From the NCBI GenBank assembly GCA_002049455.2, contig KV919330.1, forward strand, positions 1 through 22,246: a stretch of 22,246 bases of DNA, given 5' to 3'. Each line of letters starts with the position of its first letter. Position 1 is the stretch's first letter. The stretch is from Porphyra umbilicalis (Eukaryota > Rhodophyta > Bangiophyceae > Bangiales > Bangiaceae). The position numbers and the translations under genes are program-made. Under the pieces are notes generated by a model. It saw nothing but the letters and a program-made list of their open reading frames with translations. It was not told the origin of the DNA and did no database searches. This document shows, in pieces, positions 8,690 through 17,474 of the stretch.

Positions 8690-10396
8690 CTACGTGCTCT
8701 TCTTGCTCTTCTTTTTCTTGTGCGCAGACCCGTCCCCATTTGTTGCTCCTGGGGTGCCCGCGCCCGCCGCCTCCTCCTTCTTCCGCTTCTTGTCCTTTTT
8801 CTCCTTCTTCTCCTTCTTGGCGGCGGACTTGGCCGCGTCCGCGTCGGGGGTGTCGGCCGCCGCACCCGCCGCTGCCGCCTTCTTGTTCTTTTTGCTGCTG
8901 CTCTTCTTGTCCTTCTTGTCCTTCTTGTCCTTTTTGGGCTTGGGCGTCACGGCCCCCTCGTCGCCATTGAGGCCAGTGAGCGGCGCCGCCGGCACGGGCG
9001 GCTCGACAACCGCCCCAGCCTTTGGGAGGAGCATGTCCGCGTCCGCCGCGTACGTGCCCGCCGCCGACTTGCCCGCGCCCGGCACCTTGGGCTGCTTGGC
9101 GCCCGTATCCCGGGACCGCCCCTGCCGGCTGATAGCAAAGGTGCCCTTGTCTTCGAGCGACCTGAGGCGGGCTTCCACCTTGGCGCGCCCGTCGAGGCCA
9201 ACGTCGGGCGTCCCCGACCCGCCGTCTTCGGCGAGCGCGTCGACGCGGACGGCGAGGCTGCACTTGGCGGCGAGGACGCGGGAGATTTTGCCCTTGAGTT
9301 TGGGCGCCGCCTGCCCGACGAGCGACGCGTGGTAGATGAGCCCATACTTTGGCGTCGCGTGTTTGGTTTTGAGCGCGCGGAAGAGGGCCTTTTCGGCGCC
9401 GAGGATCTGCACCGTCGACGCGGGGTACTTGGCGAGCGTCAACACCGACCCGGCGTGCGCAATCAGCCGCGCGCCGACCAGCTCCCCGACGAGGGCGGTG
9501 AGGTTGGGCGCGAGCGCCGCCATCCGCGACCGCAGGTACTCGTAGAGCGTCGCGCGGTAGTCAGACAGGGTGATCACCTGGGCGCACAGGGAGGCCATGT
9601 TGGTCACGTCCTCGTCGGAAATTTCAGTGCCCATCGACACGACGGCGGCGGCCTTGAGCTCCGCCTCGGTCGCCGCGTCGAGCATGGACGAAAAGTCCAT
9701 CCCGGCCGCCGCCGACCGCACGCGCATGGCCGACACGCAGCGCGCATAGGCGACATTCTCCGTCACAATCTTTGACATTTCGGGGAAGTGCCAGCCAAAC
9801 CACTCGCGCAGCCGCATGCCGTACGTGTTGACCTGCTTGTCGAGCTCGTCGAGCAGCCCAATCGCCTGCACGACCATCACGTCGACCTTGTCGGGGGAGA
9901 ACTTAAGCTTGTACCGTGAGAGGCTGTGGGCGAGGCCGAGCGCCATGGCGCGCCCGTCCTCTGGCTCACCCCCGCCGCCCGCGTCGCCGCCGCCGCCGTC
10001 GGTGCCGCCGAGGAGGTCCCCCAGGTTGGCGCGGATGGCCCGCATCAGCGCCAGCGACGACGCGTCAGCGACGCACGCAACGCCGAGCTTCTCGCGGATG
10101 GCGGCGCCGAGTTTGGCGTCTCCGACGGCAAGCTTCTCCGACGACCCCGCCGCGTGCTTTTTGAGGAATTTGCGGAGGTCTTTGGACGCCTTACCTTCCA
10201 CCAGCGCCGTCGCAGAGGCCAGCGCGGCGGTGGTGTCGGTGAAGCGGGAAAAGGCGGCGAGCTTTATGACCGACGACAGGGCCCCGGGGGACGTCTCCAG
10301 GGAGCCGTTGCCGGCCTCGGCAGCGGCGGTGACGGCGGCCTCGTCGACCACTTTGAAGAGAGCATGGCCCGAGGGCGTCTCAAAGAGGACCAACAT
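8690..10396 (-). CDS. NOP58: Nucleolar protein NOP58 (box C/D snoRNP core)
   Basis: This is an intronless 568-codon gene. NOP58 is a core protein of box C/D snoRNPs, pairing with NOP56 around fibrillarin and 15.5K/SNU13 to guide 2'-O-methylation and pre-rRNA processing in the nucleolus. The N-terminus MLVLFETPSGHALFKV is typical of NOP58, followed by the NOP5NT domain, a central NOSIC/coiled-coil region (KLKFSPDKVDVMVVQAIGLL, then RLREWFGWHFPEM) and the Nop domain with NLTALVGELVGARLIAHAGS, KYPASTVQILGAEKALFRAL and TPKYGLIYHASLVGQAAPK. The last 80 or so residues are a Lys/Asp/Glu-rich KKD/KKE tail, the nucleolar-type tail expected for NOP58. Length is slightly above the usual 500-530, from an Ala/Gly-rich loop near residue 150 and the extended tail. 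NOP56 is the main alternative, but the N-terminus and tail favour NOP58. ATG 10396 is the conserved start. Confidence 0.95.
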   Translation of the reverse strand: MLVLFETPSGHALFKVVDEAAVTAAAEAGNGSLETSPGALSSVIKLAAFSRFTDTTAALASATALVEGKASKDLRKFLKKHAAGSSEKLAVGDAKLGAAIREKLGVACVADASSLALMRAIRANLGDLLGGTDGGGGDAGGGGEPEDGRAMALGLAHSLSRYKLKFSPDKVDVMVVQAIGLLDELDKQVNTYGMRLREWFGWHFPEMSKIVTENVAYARCVSAMRVRSAAAGMDFSSMLDAATEAELKAAAVVSMGTEISDEDVTNMASLCAQVITLSDYRATLYEYLRSRMAALAPNLTALVGELVGARLIAHAGSVLTLAKYPASTVQILGAEKALFRALKTKHATPKYGLIYHASLVGQAAPKLKGKISRVLAAKCSLAVRVDALAEDGGSGTPDVGLDGRAKVEARLRSLEDKGTFAISRQGRSRDTGAKQPKVPGAGKSAAGTYAADADMLLPKAGAVVEPPVPAAPLTGLNGDEGAVTPKPKKDKKDKKDKKSSSKKNKKAAAAGAAADTPDADAAKSAAKKEKKEKKDKKRKKEEAAGAGTPGATNGDGSAHKKKKSKKST

Positions 10397-12091
10397 CGCG
10401 GGAGGGGGGGGGGGGTGCAGGGGGAGGAGACGGGGGAAATCACCTCTCTAGCACAGGAGTGTGGAAAGCAGGGAGGGGGTGGGGGACAGCAGACAGGGCA
10501 GGTGCAATGCGAGGGTGAAATGAACCACGTCAATGCGACGAAATGTAGTCAATGGGAGGCGGGTGGCGGCGATTGCCGGGGTCGGCCGTGGGCACGGTGG
10601 AGCAACACGGTGGCCACCGCGTGCCGCGACCACGACGGAGACAGAGGCCGGATCAACCACGCAGGCATGAGCGACGAGGAGGGGGGGCCTGCAGACCAGA
10701 CGTCACGCCGTGCGCCGCCGGCGGATTGTCGGGACTCTGCAATCGGATTTGGCTGCCGTAAACAAGGTCACATGGATCGATCGATTCGAGCGGACTCTTC
10801 CCAACACAATGAAGCAGAAGAGACACGGAGAGAGAGGGAGGAGAACAGATGCATCACATCATCAACTCTCGCACGTGCAACAATCCCCTAGCTGCTCCTT
10901 CACTGCAGCTGATCTTCGCTCCCCAAGTTTCAGTAGAACCATTGCGATGGGCCTTCCATAGCCGTCGTCATCAGGCAGTCTACAGGACCAGTCGAACGGT
11001 CGGTTTGGGTGGCATCAACTGCTTCCGACGCGCACATCCCGACAGAGAGCCTCTTCTGAGCATGGGGAGCCAGTTGAGTCCCTTCCACACGCCGTCTAAG
11101 ACCCGAAGGATATTTGGGGTATTTTTTCCCGCTCTAATCAGTAGGTCGACTGTAGCCACAGTCCACACATGGCGGTCGTCTGAACAGGCAGCGCGGGACA
11201 TCAGAGCGAAACTTCGGGACACCCAGAGTCGACGCTGTATGGAACTCACGCCCGACTATTTACAAGGCCGACGCCAGTGGGGAAGCACGCCAGGGTGGCA
11301 ACGGGATGAGGTTCTCCCAACAACGGCTCTGCTGCTGCGATGCAACAGCTCGAAACACGTCCAAGGTGGGCGAGTGAAGCTCCGCACGTGACAATTGATG
11401 AGCTATTTACTTGGTGCCCATGTGCATCCATTTGCTGACGCCTCCATTAAATGCTTCAGTCGACGTGCTGGCCTGGCATGCATCCGGATGCGGTTGTTCC
11501 AACGTTTGTTCCTGCCGGAATATCTCCGCGAGGCTTGTGATTGGCCCAGGCTGGTGTAGGCAGGCGAGTGGAGGCAGCTCATGGCACCAAGGATGGTCGA
11601 CGCCCCAGACAGACTCGCCACGCGTCCTTCGTGTCTCTTTGGCCTGATGGGGGGTTTGCCGTCGCGTTGCTGAGTCGCTCTGCTGGGCTCCCCAGCGCTC
11701 CTGCGGGTCGGTGACGGCCACGCTCACCCCCCCTACCCCACCTTGCGCAGTTGGCAATACTCTCCTTTGGGCCCGTCCTGTTTGCTCCACGCTGCCCGGT
11801 GCCTAGCGCTGCTGGCACACGGCCCGTCCGGCGCCTGGACGGTGATTGTGTATCTTTGCCTGAACGGACGTCAACGGCTGCCAAGCCGGTATTGTGACGT
11901 GAAACGAGATAGCCGAGAACAGGGTGGTACCGGTACGCCGTTCAACTTACGGAGGACCTACCCACTTGTTGCCCGGTCCCGCGGTCAGTCGACGGCACTC
12001 ACTGCGACGCGTTGCCTCTCCATCAAGCCTCATCCATCCGCCCCTCCTCGCCCATCTTTTATTTCTGGCACGCATCGTGTCGTTCGTCAAC
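10397..12091. other. Divergent spacer between NOP58 and the ABCD transporter, partly lower GC
   Basis: This 1.7-kb region lies upstream of both NOP58 (minus) and the ABCD gene (plus). From about 10.8 to 11.9 kb GC is clearly lower than in the flanking genes. A 180-codon open frame at 10849-11391 matches nothing known and lacks the strong GC third-position bias. ACGTCA-type half sites occur near 10700-10706, and TGACGTG occurs near 11895. A pyrimidine-rich stretch (about 12015-12065) just upstream of the ABCD ATG may be its initiator region. I saw no RNA gene or recognisable mobile element. Confidence 0.45.
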
Positions 12092-14808
12092 ATGGCGGCG
12101 GGCAGCAGTGGGGCGCTTCCCCGCGCCTCCCGCCCCGCCGTCTACGCCATCACCGCCGTGGCGGCCGCCGGCTGTGTGGCCGCCCACAGGTGGAACCAGG
12201 CGGTGACGACCAAACGTCTCGCAGACGGAATCGTACGGTGCTCCCCGGGGCGGCGGCGGCGGGGCGATGGGGATCCGGCCTTTTCGCCTGGCGGAGCGTT
12301 TGGGACGGCGTTTGCGGCCCGGGGGGGAGCCACAGGCAGCTTAGACGAGGACTCGTCGTCGGACGGGGATGCGGGCGTCGGCACCGTGCGGCCAGCCGGT
12401 GCGGCGGGCGGTGTAGGGGGCGGAGGTACCGGCCTTGTGCCGTCGGCTGTGGGGGCGTCTGGAGCACCCCTCGCGCCGGCGCCGTCGGGCTTGCGGAGAA
12501 AGCGGAGCGGCGCCCGGGGCGCGGCCACTGGCGGTGGCGGCGGTGGCGTCGACCGGGCGTTTGTGGTGCAGTTGTGGAAGTTCCTCAAGGTCCTCGTGCC
12601 CGGTGTGCGATCCCGCGAGTTTGCGTTGCTCGCCATTATTGCGTCGCTTCTCGGCGCCCGCTCGTACTGTGATATTTGGGCAACGGACAATGGGGGGCGC
12701 GTCGTCAAGGCAATTGTCAGCCGCGACCGGCGGGCGTTCTACCGGCGGGCCATCCGCGACATCTTCATTATGGCGTGGCCCATGTCGGCGGTCAACACGG
12801 GCTTGCGCTACTTCCTGGCCCGTCTCAAGGTGGCCTTCCGCCTGCGCCTGTCCAATCACTTTCACGACAAGTACCTGTCTGGCAACACCTACTACGCGGT
12901 CTCCAACCTCGACTCCCGCATTCAAAACGTGGACCAGCTGCTCACGACGGACATTGACCGCTTTTGCACCGCCCTTGCCGACATTTACAGCAACCTCTCG
13001 AAGCCCGCCCTTGACGTGGTGCTCTTCTCCCGTCGCTTGTCGCGGTCACTCGGCCCCCGCGCGGCGCCGATGCTCATTGCCTACTTTGTGGCATGCTCCG
13101 TGGCCCTTCGATCGGTGCAGCCGCCGTTTGGCAAGCTTGTCGCGGAGGAGGCGCGCCTGGAAGGTGAGTACCGGCTCCACCACAGTCGCCTCATCACGCA
13201 CGGGGAGGAGGTGGCGTTCTACCGTGGTGGTGCCTACGAGAAGGCCTACATCACAGACGCGCTCGGGCGGGTGGCGGCGCACATGAAGCGTGTCTTCCGC
13301 GCGCGCGCGCGCATCGGCTTTGCCGACCAGTTCCTCATCAAGTACCTGGCGACGATTGTCGGGTACGGCCTCGTGTCCATCCCCGTCTTCTTCCCCGACA
13401 TGGTGTCCCCCCACCACCGGGTGACGGCAGCACCGCGCGCGTCGCCTCGCGCCATCTCGGCTGCTGTCTCGCTGTTACCCGCGCAGCTGGTCACCCCTCC
13501 CGAGTCGGCGTGCCTGTCGGCCGAAAAGACACCCGCCGACGATGCCATCCGGGACGCCTCTGACAACACAGCGTCGGACATTGCCGGCCTGTACACCCGC
13601 AACTCGAGGCTGCTGCTCGCGCTCGCAGGCGCGATTGGGCGGCTGGTGCTCGCCGGCAAATCTATCACGGCCCTGACTGGTTACTGTGCGCGCGTCGCGC
13701 GCTTGGACGAGGTGCTCAGCGACCTGGCGGTGAGCACCGTGCCACGCATGTCGCTTGAGTCCTCAATGGATTTGGACAACGAGGCGCGCCTGGCAACGCT
13801 GATGACATCGGGGGAGCTGGTTGAGGGCGAGGGTGGCGGCGTTCGCTTTGCGGGCGTCAACGTCATCTCGCCAGACAGGCAGGTGCTGTTGAAGGACGTC
13901 AACGTGGAAATCCCTCGCAGAACGCATGTCATCGTGGCTGGGCCCAACGGCAGTGGGAAGTACGTACGGGAGCTCCGGTCTCTTGCTGAATCTTTTTCTT
14001 GGCAGTGGTGTGGTCCCCTGTTGGTCTCTGAGTTCCCTGTGTGCTGTACTCGCGCATACACATACTGACCTTTACATTTCTTTCTTCATGAGGTGTTCTT
14101 GCTTTCTTTGTTTTTTTTCTTCACAGATCGTCGTTGTTCCGAGTCTTAGCTGGCCTGTGGCCGCTCTATGGTGGCACGCTGTACCGCCCGGCCGGGTCGC
14201 GCGTCTTTTACGTGCCCCAGCGGCCGTACCTGACGCTTGGCACGCTGCGTGCGCAAGTGGTCTACCCGTTGTCATGGGCCGAGGCGGTCGCCGAGAAGGG
14301 TGCGACGGACGAACTCATCATGGGTTTCCTGTGGGACGCACGGCTACTTCACGTGGCCGGCCGCAAGGGCGGCCTCGACGCCGTGCGGGATTGGGCAGAC
14401 GTCCTGAGCGGTGGCGAGAAGCAGCGCCTGGGCTTTGCGCGCATGCTCTTTGCCCGTCCGGACTATGCAGTTCTCGACGAGGCGTCTGCTGCCATTTCCC
14501 TAGAAGCTGAGGGCTACCTGTATGAGCGCGCACAGGAGCTGGGCGTGACGCTCATCACGGTTAGCCACCGGCCGTCGCTCTTCCGCTTCCATACCAAGAT
14601 TCTCGCGCTCGACGGCTCCGGTGGATACGCCTATCGGGACCTGGTAGCGGGCGACGTGCCGGCCATGACCTTTTCGGCGGGCGAGGGGTCGGGCGCCTCG
14701 GCGGTGGTGTCGACGGCGCCCGACGCGACGGAGAGCGACAGGGAGGAGGGGCACGAGGAGGTGGGGGCACTGCTTGCGTCGGATGAAGTATCCACTGTCA
14801 GCGGGTGA
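12092..14808 (+). CDS. ABCD-family peroxisomal ABC half-transporter
   Basis: Exons 12092-13959 and 14127-14808 encode 849 residues. ABCD/PXA proteins import very-long-chain fatty acids or their CoA esters into peroxisomes for beta-oxidation; half-size proteins work as dimers. After a Gly/Arg/Ser-rich N-terminus come family signatures: LWKFLKVLVPGVRSREFALL, NTGLRYFLARLKVAFRLRL, TYYAVSNLDSRIQNVDQLLT, DIYSNLSKPALDVVLF and the EAA-like LITHGEEVAFYRGGAYEK. The nucleotide-binding domain has Walker A GPNGSGKS (Lys 623), Q-loop Gln 654, signature LSGGEKQR (716-723), Walker B YAVLDEA (Asp 740, Glu 741) and H-loop His 770, all intact. The D-loop reads SAAIS. The single 167-nt intron (GTACGT...CAG, phase 2) splits the Walker A lysine codon. 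ATG 12092 precedes a hydrophobic N-terminal helix; no in-frame ATG lies upstream in the same open stretch. Which ABCD subtype it is cannot be told. Confidence 0.93.
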
Positions 14809-14827
14809 GCCGCCCCGTTGTCGTCGC

Positions 14828-14833
14828 TGTACA
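14828..14833 (+). terminator. TGTACA, candidate poly(A) signal of the ABCD gene
   Basis: TGTACA begins 20 nt past the TGA at 14808. It is the same hexamer found downstream of three other genes here. Confidence 0.35.
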
Positions 14834-15088
14834 GTGTGACAATAGACGGTACCGTACCATTTCTGCGATACGGATGAGCGGTACGGGTGAGTGTGTAGCC
14901 GATTTGTGTATAGGTCGTTGCAACCTGGCACACCTCTGTGGCATGGCGGTGGACTGACAGAAATATAGAGCCCCATAACAAATGCAAGCAGGGCGCGCGA
15001 AAGCCAAACGTCGGGATAACATGGGTTTCGTAGCCTGCGGGCAAGGTTCAAGACCTCCCCAGAGGTCAGTATAGCCTAAAAGAACACA

Positions 15089-15094
15089 TGTACA
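15089..15094 (-). terminator. TGTACA, candidate poly(A) signal of the thioredoxin-domain gene
   Basis: The palindromic TGTACA lies about 65 nt beyond the stop of the minus-strand gene ending at 15159. Confidence 0.35.
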
Positions 15095-15158
15095 CAGGGG
15101 CAGGAAGACGATACCAGCTGCATACGCACGGACCACCCTCGCTGCTCCTTGCCCTCCC

Positions 15159-16563
15159 TCAATCATGCTTGATGAACCCGGGCGCGGTGAGCACCGCCAG
15201 GCTCACCACGATGACCACCGTCAGAGCCATCCCCCCCCCAACAACGACACCGCCAAGCTGGGCCGTCGACATGCCTCGTCCTGCCGCTGCGAGATCGCCC
15301 CCAATGGCAGAGAAGTAAGTGGCCACCCGCCAGTGCGGGGCCATCGGACCAAACACACGGTCGATGCGGACACCGTCGACAACTACGTCATCCTGAGCGG
15401 CGACGGGGAGGGTCTTTCCGGCGCGGCTGCCGCTGGTGGCCTTGCCATCGGCCGACGCCTCTTCATCCTCCGCCGCAGCTGCCGCTGCTGCCGCCGACGG
15501 TACAGGTGGCGGAAGCGCAAATGTGAGCAGTCCGGTAGACGATCGCTTGCCAATGTGCTCGTACACATAGCCGCCTTGGAAGACGAGGAAGGAGGGAAAG
15601 GCCCGCACCCGAAAACGCCGGCACAGCAGGCTGTACGTCCAGCCGTCGACGCGCGCGACGCGGACGTTACCACCGGTGGGGGACGCCGCGATGGCCTGCG
15701 CCATGCCCGCGTAGATGGGGGCAAAGGAGCGGCACGAAAGGCACCAAGGGGCGTAGACTGTTGGAAGGGCATGACGACAATCAGGGGCGCGGGTGAGACA
15801 AATGTAATACGCAGCAATCGACAAACGAAAATGGATGCGCAAAGAAACGGGGCGGGCGACCGACGAAGGAGAGTACGTTAGAAAGGGGTCCTCCATGCAA
15901 CTTGCACAATGACGATGTACATACAACACACCATCAGGTACCGTAGTATGGTATGTACACATTCGACCGCAGCAGCACGGCGACAAGTGGCGGGCGTCAA
16001 GAATCTGGGGACGAGCAACGTACACTCAACCAGCCACCGGCCGTTGGACACGGTCGAGTCGAAGTTACGGGCGTTGAGTTCGTGAACAACCCTATTGCCA
16101 GGAAACAAAAGGGCACGGGTAGGCAGCGGGAGTCAGCAAACAAGGGCCACCGGGACACGTAGCAGACCTAGAATGCGACTCGTCAGTACGGCCAAGACCC
16201 AGTCACACGAGGCATGAGCCGTCCCCAACCGCGCATGGGCCGAGGCGGTCGCCGAGAAGGGTGCGACGGACGAACTCATCATGGGTATCCTGTCGGACGC
16301 ACGGCTACTTCACGTGGCCGGCCGCAAGGGCGGCCTCAAAATCATAGGCACCAGTGCGCGACATCAAGCCGGCGCGAAGCAGCACCTCGGACCACGGTGC
16401 ACACAGCAACCTGCGAGCGACCCAGCCGCTCAACCCCGCCCGTCACATACCCGGCTTGTCTTTGCTGCGGCGTGGCGGCGGCGGCAGCAGCGCCAGAGTC
16501 ACCTCCAAGCGCCACCGCCATCAGAAGCCCGACGGCCAAGCCGGCCTTCCACAGTCGCCGCAT
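15159..16563 (-). CDS. Thioredoxin-domain transmembrane protein (TMX/PDI-like), three exons
   Basis: Exons on the minus strand are 16563-16451, 16091-16024 and 15757-15159 (stop), giving 259 residues. Exon 1 encodes a signal peptide (MRRLWKAGLAVGLLMAVALG, then an Ala-rich cleavage region). Splicing joins VVHELNARNFDSTVSNGRW to LVEFYAPWCLSC, a standard thioredoxin/PDI start with active site Cys66-Leu-Ser-Cys69. The cis-Pro loop follows in RVRAFPSFLVF. After the domain comes an acidic/Ala linker, a short helical stretch and one C-terminal membrane segment (about 229-253) ending in IKHD. This layout fits TMX-type, ER-membrane disulfide oxidoreductases; an endomembrane location is inferred. The C-terminus is not a clear KKXX or KDEL retention signal, and CLSC is not the CGHC of classical PDI. 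Introns are 359 nt (GTATGT...TAG) and 266 nt (GTACGT...CAG), with phases matching (2 and 1). Intron 1 contains an ABCD gene fragment. Confidence 0.85.
16234..16337 (+). pseudogene. 104-bp copy of ABCD exon 2 inside a neighbouring intron
   Basis: The sequence matches 14273-14376 of the ABCD gene at 102 of 104 bases (mismatches at 16287 and 16294). It is a direct repeat, so it lies antisense within intron 1 of the minus-strand thioredoxin-domain gene. It covers the stretch between the Q-loop and the signature motif (about residues 673-706). Both ends are abrupt. About 30 bp further on, 16368-16387 resembles the start of the signature region (17 of 20 bases), which may be a decayed extension or chance. 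No catalytic motif is included, so it is a non-functional fragment as protein. Confidence 0.9.
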
Positions 16564-17170
16564 CGTGCCGGCACACGCCGTCACTGGCGGCACCAAGGTG
16601 GCGGAACGCCGTCTACCCGTCCTCTGCCCTGAGAGGCCGGGCAGAAATAGAAACGCCGCCAGCGGGCAGCGGTCGCTGCTCGCACAGGGCCGAGGGGCTA
16701 GATACGTCGAGATGGAGCGCCAGGTGGGGGAGGAGGTAAGCGCGGAGTCCACCGAGCACCCGCGTCGTGACCCGCGGCGCGCGTGGCTCCCGCAGCGTCT
16801 GGCAGAGCGTCGCGCCAATGGGGTCAGGGTGCGGCAAGAATGCACTGGCTACGTCCAGCCAGGCTGGCGGCCTCCCTCGAAGTGCTGACCCAGGCTCTCC
16901 CCACCCAACGTGGAGCGCCAGTCGCACAGCACTTCGCGTTGTCTTGTTGTCTGTCCCATCGCGAGGGGGGCTATTAGAGTCGTGAAGTGGTGTCAGGGCC
17001 TCGCAGAGATTTAGCGAGAGGCCATGCTTCAGTCAAAATGACAGGGACAGGTTGCCATTGGTCGCCAGTACTCCGGTCCTTATCTCGCAGGTCGAAGGGA
17101 ACCACAAGCCCGAGTTCGTCGAGACTCCAACCGCACCAAGCCTCGGAACCAGGAGGGTGAGTACAGCACA
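16564..17170. other. Upstream region of the thioredoxin-domain gene
   Basis: This is the 5' flank of the minus-strand thioredoxin gene, reaching to the 12-bp repeat array. Open frames here show no recognisable motif. A CCAAT on the minus strand (ATTGG at 17056-17060) lies about 490 bp from the ATG, too far to interpret. A degenerate leader copy of the 12-bp repeat (GTGAGTACAGCACA) adjoins the array. Confidence 0.4.
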
Positions 17171-17386
17171 GTGAGCAGCACAGTGAGCAGCACAGTGAGC
17201 AGCACAGTGAGCAGCACAGTGAGCAGCACAGTGAGCAGCACAGTGAGCAGCACAGTGAGCAGCACAGTGAGCAGCACAGTGAGCAGCACAGTGAGCAGCA
17301 CAGTGAGCAGCACAGTGAGCAGCACAGTGAGCAGCACAGTGAGCAGCACAGTGAGCAGCACAGTGAGCAGCACAGTGAGCAGCACA
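17171..17386. repeat. Minisatellite: 18 perfect copies of a 12-bp unit
   Basis: GTGAGCAGCACA is repeated 18 times without a single mismatch (216 bp). A variant GTGAGTACAGCACA precedes it, and the array decays into GCAGCACTGG at its right end. The unit length is a multiple of three, so open frames run through it on both strands (Ser-Ser-Thr-Val one way, Cys-Cys-Ser-Leu or Leu-Leu-Thr-Val the other), but these are repeat artefacts. It lies just past the 3' end of the short-chain dehydrogenase. Perfect identity indicates recent expansion or homogenisation. Confidence 0.97.
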
Positions 17387-17430
17387 GCAGCACTGGTGAT
17401 CCTGCTCATGTCACACAGGAAAAAGACGAC

Positions 17431-17436
17431 TGTACA
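17431..17436 (-). terminator. TGTACA, candidate poly(A) signal of the SDR gene
   Basis: The palindromic TGTACA lies about 39 nt beyond the SDR stop and about 45 bp before the minisatellite, which would place the array just outside the transcript. Confidence 0.35.
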
Positions 17437-17474
17437 ATCGTTTGGCCCCCCTCTACACGCACTCAAAGCCCAAC

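Larger units (their letters stand above)
14809..15158. other. Convergent spacer between ABCD and the thioredoxin-domain gene
   Basis: These 350 bp hold the 3' ends of two converging genes, with TGTACA elements at 14828-14833 and 15089-15094. A tRNA B-box-like string at 15045-15055 was tested and rejected. No coding sequence was seen. Confidence 0.5.

Noticed and set aside
10849..11391. 180-codon open frame starting at an ATG
   Set aside because: It matches no known family, shows no GC third-position bias like neighbouring genes, and lies in a lower-GC spacer where such a length can arise by chance.
15045..15055. GGTTCAAGACC resembling a tRNA B box
   Set aside because: The T stem does not pair beyond three base pairs, and no A box or acceptor stem fits around it.
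17171..17386. Regular repeats considered as a CRISPR array
   Set aside because: The units are 12 bp, contiguous and without spacers, in a eukaryotic context. It is a minisatellite.
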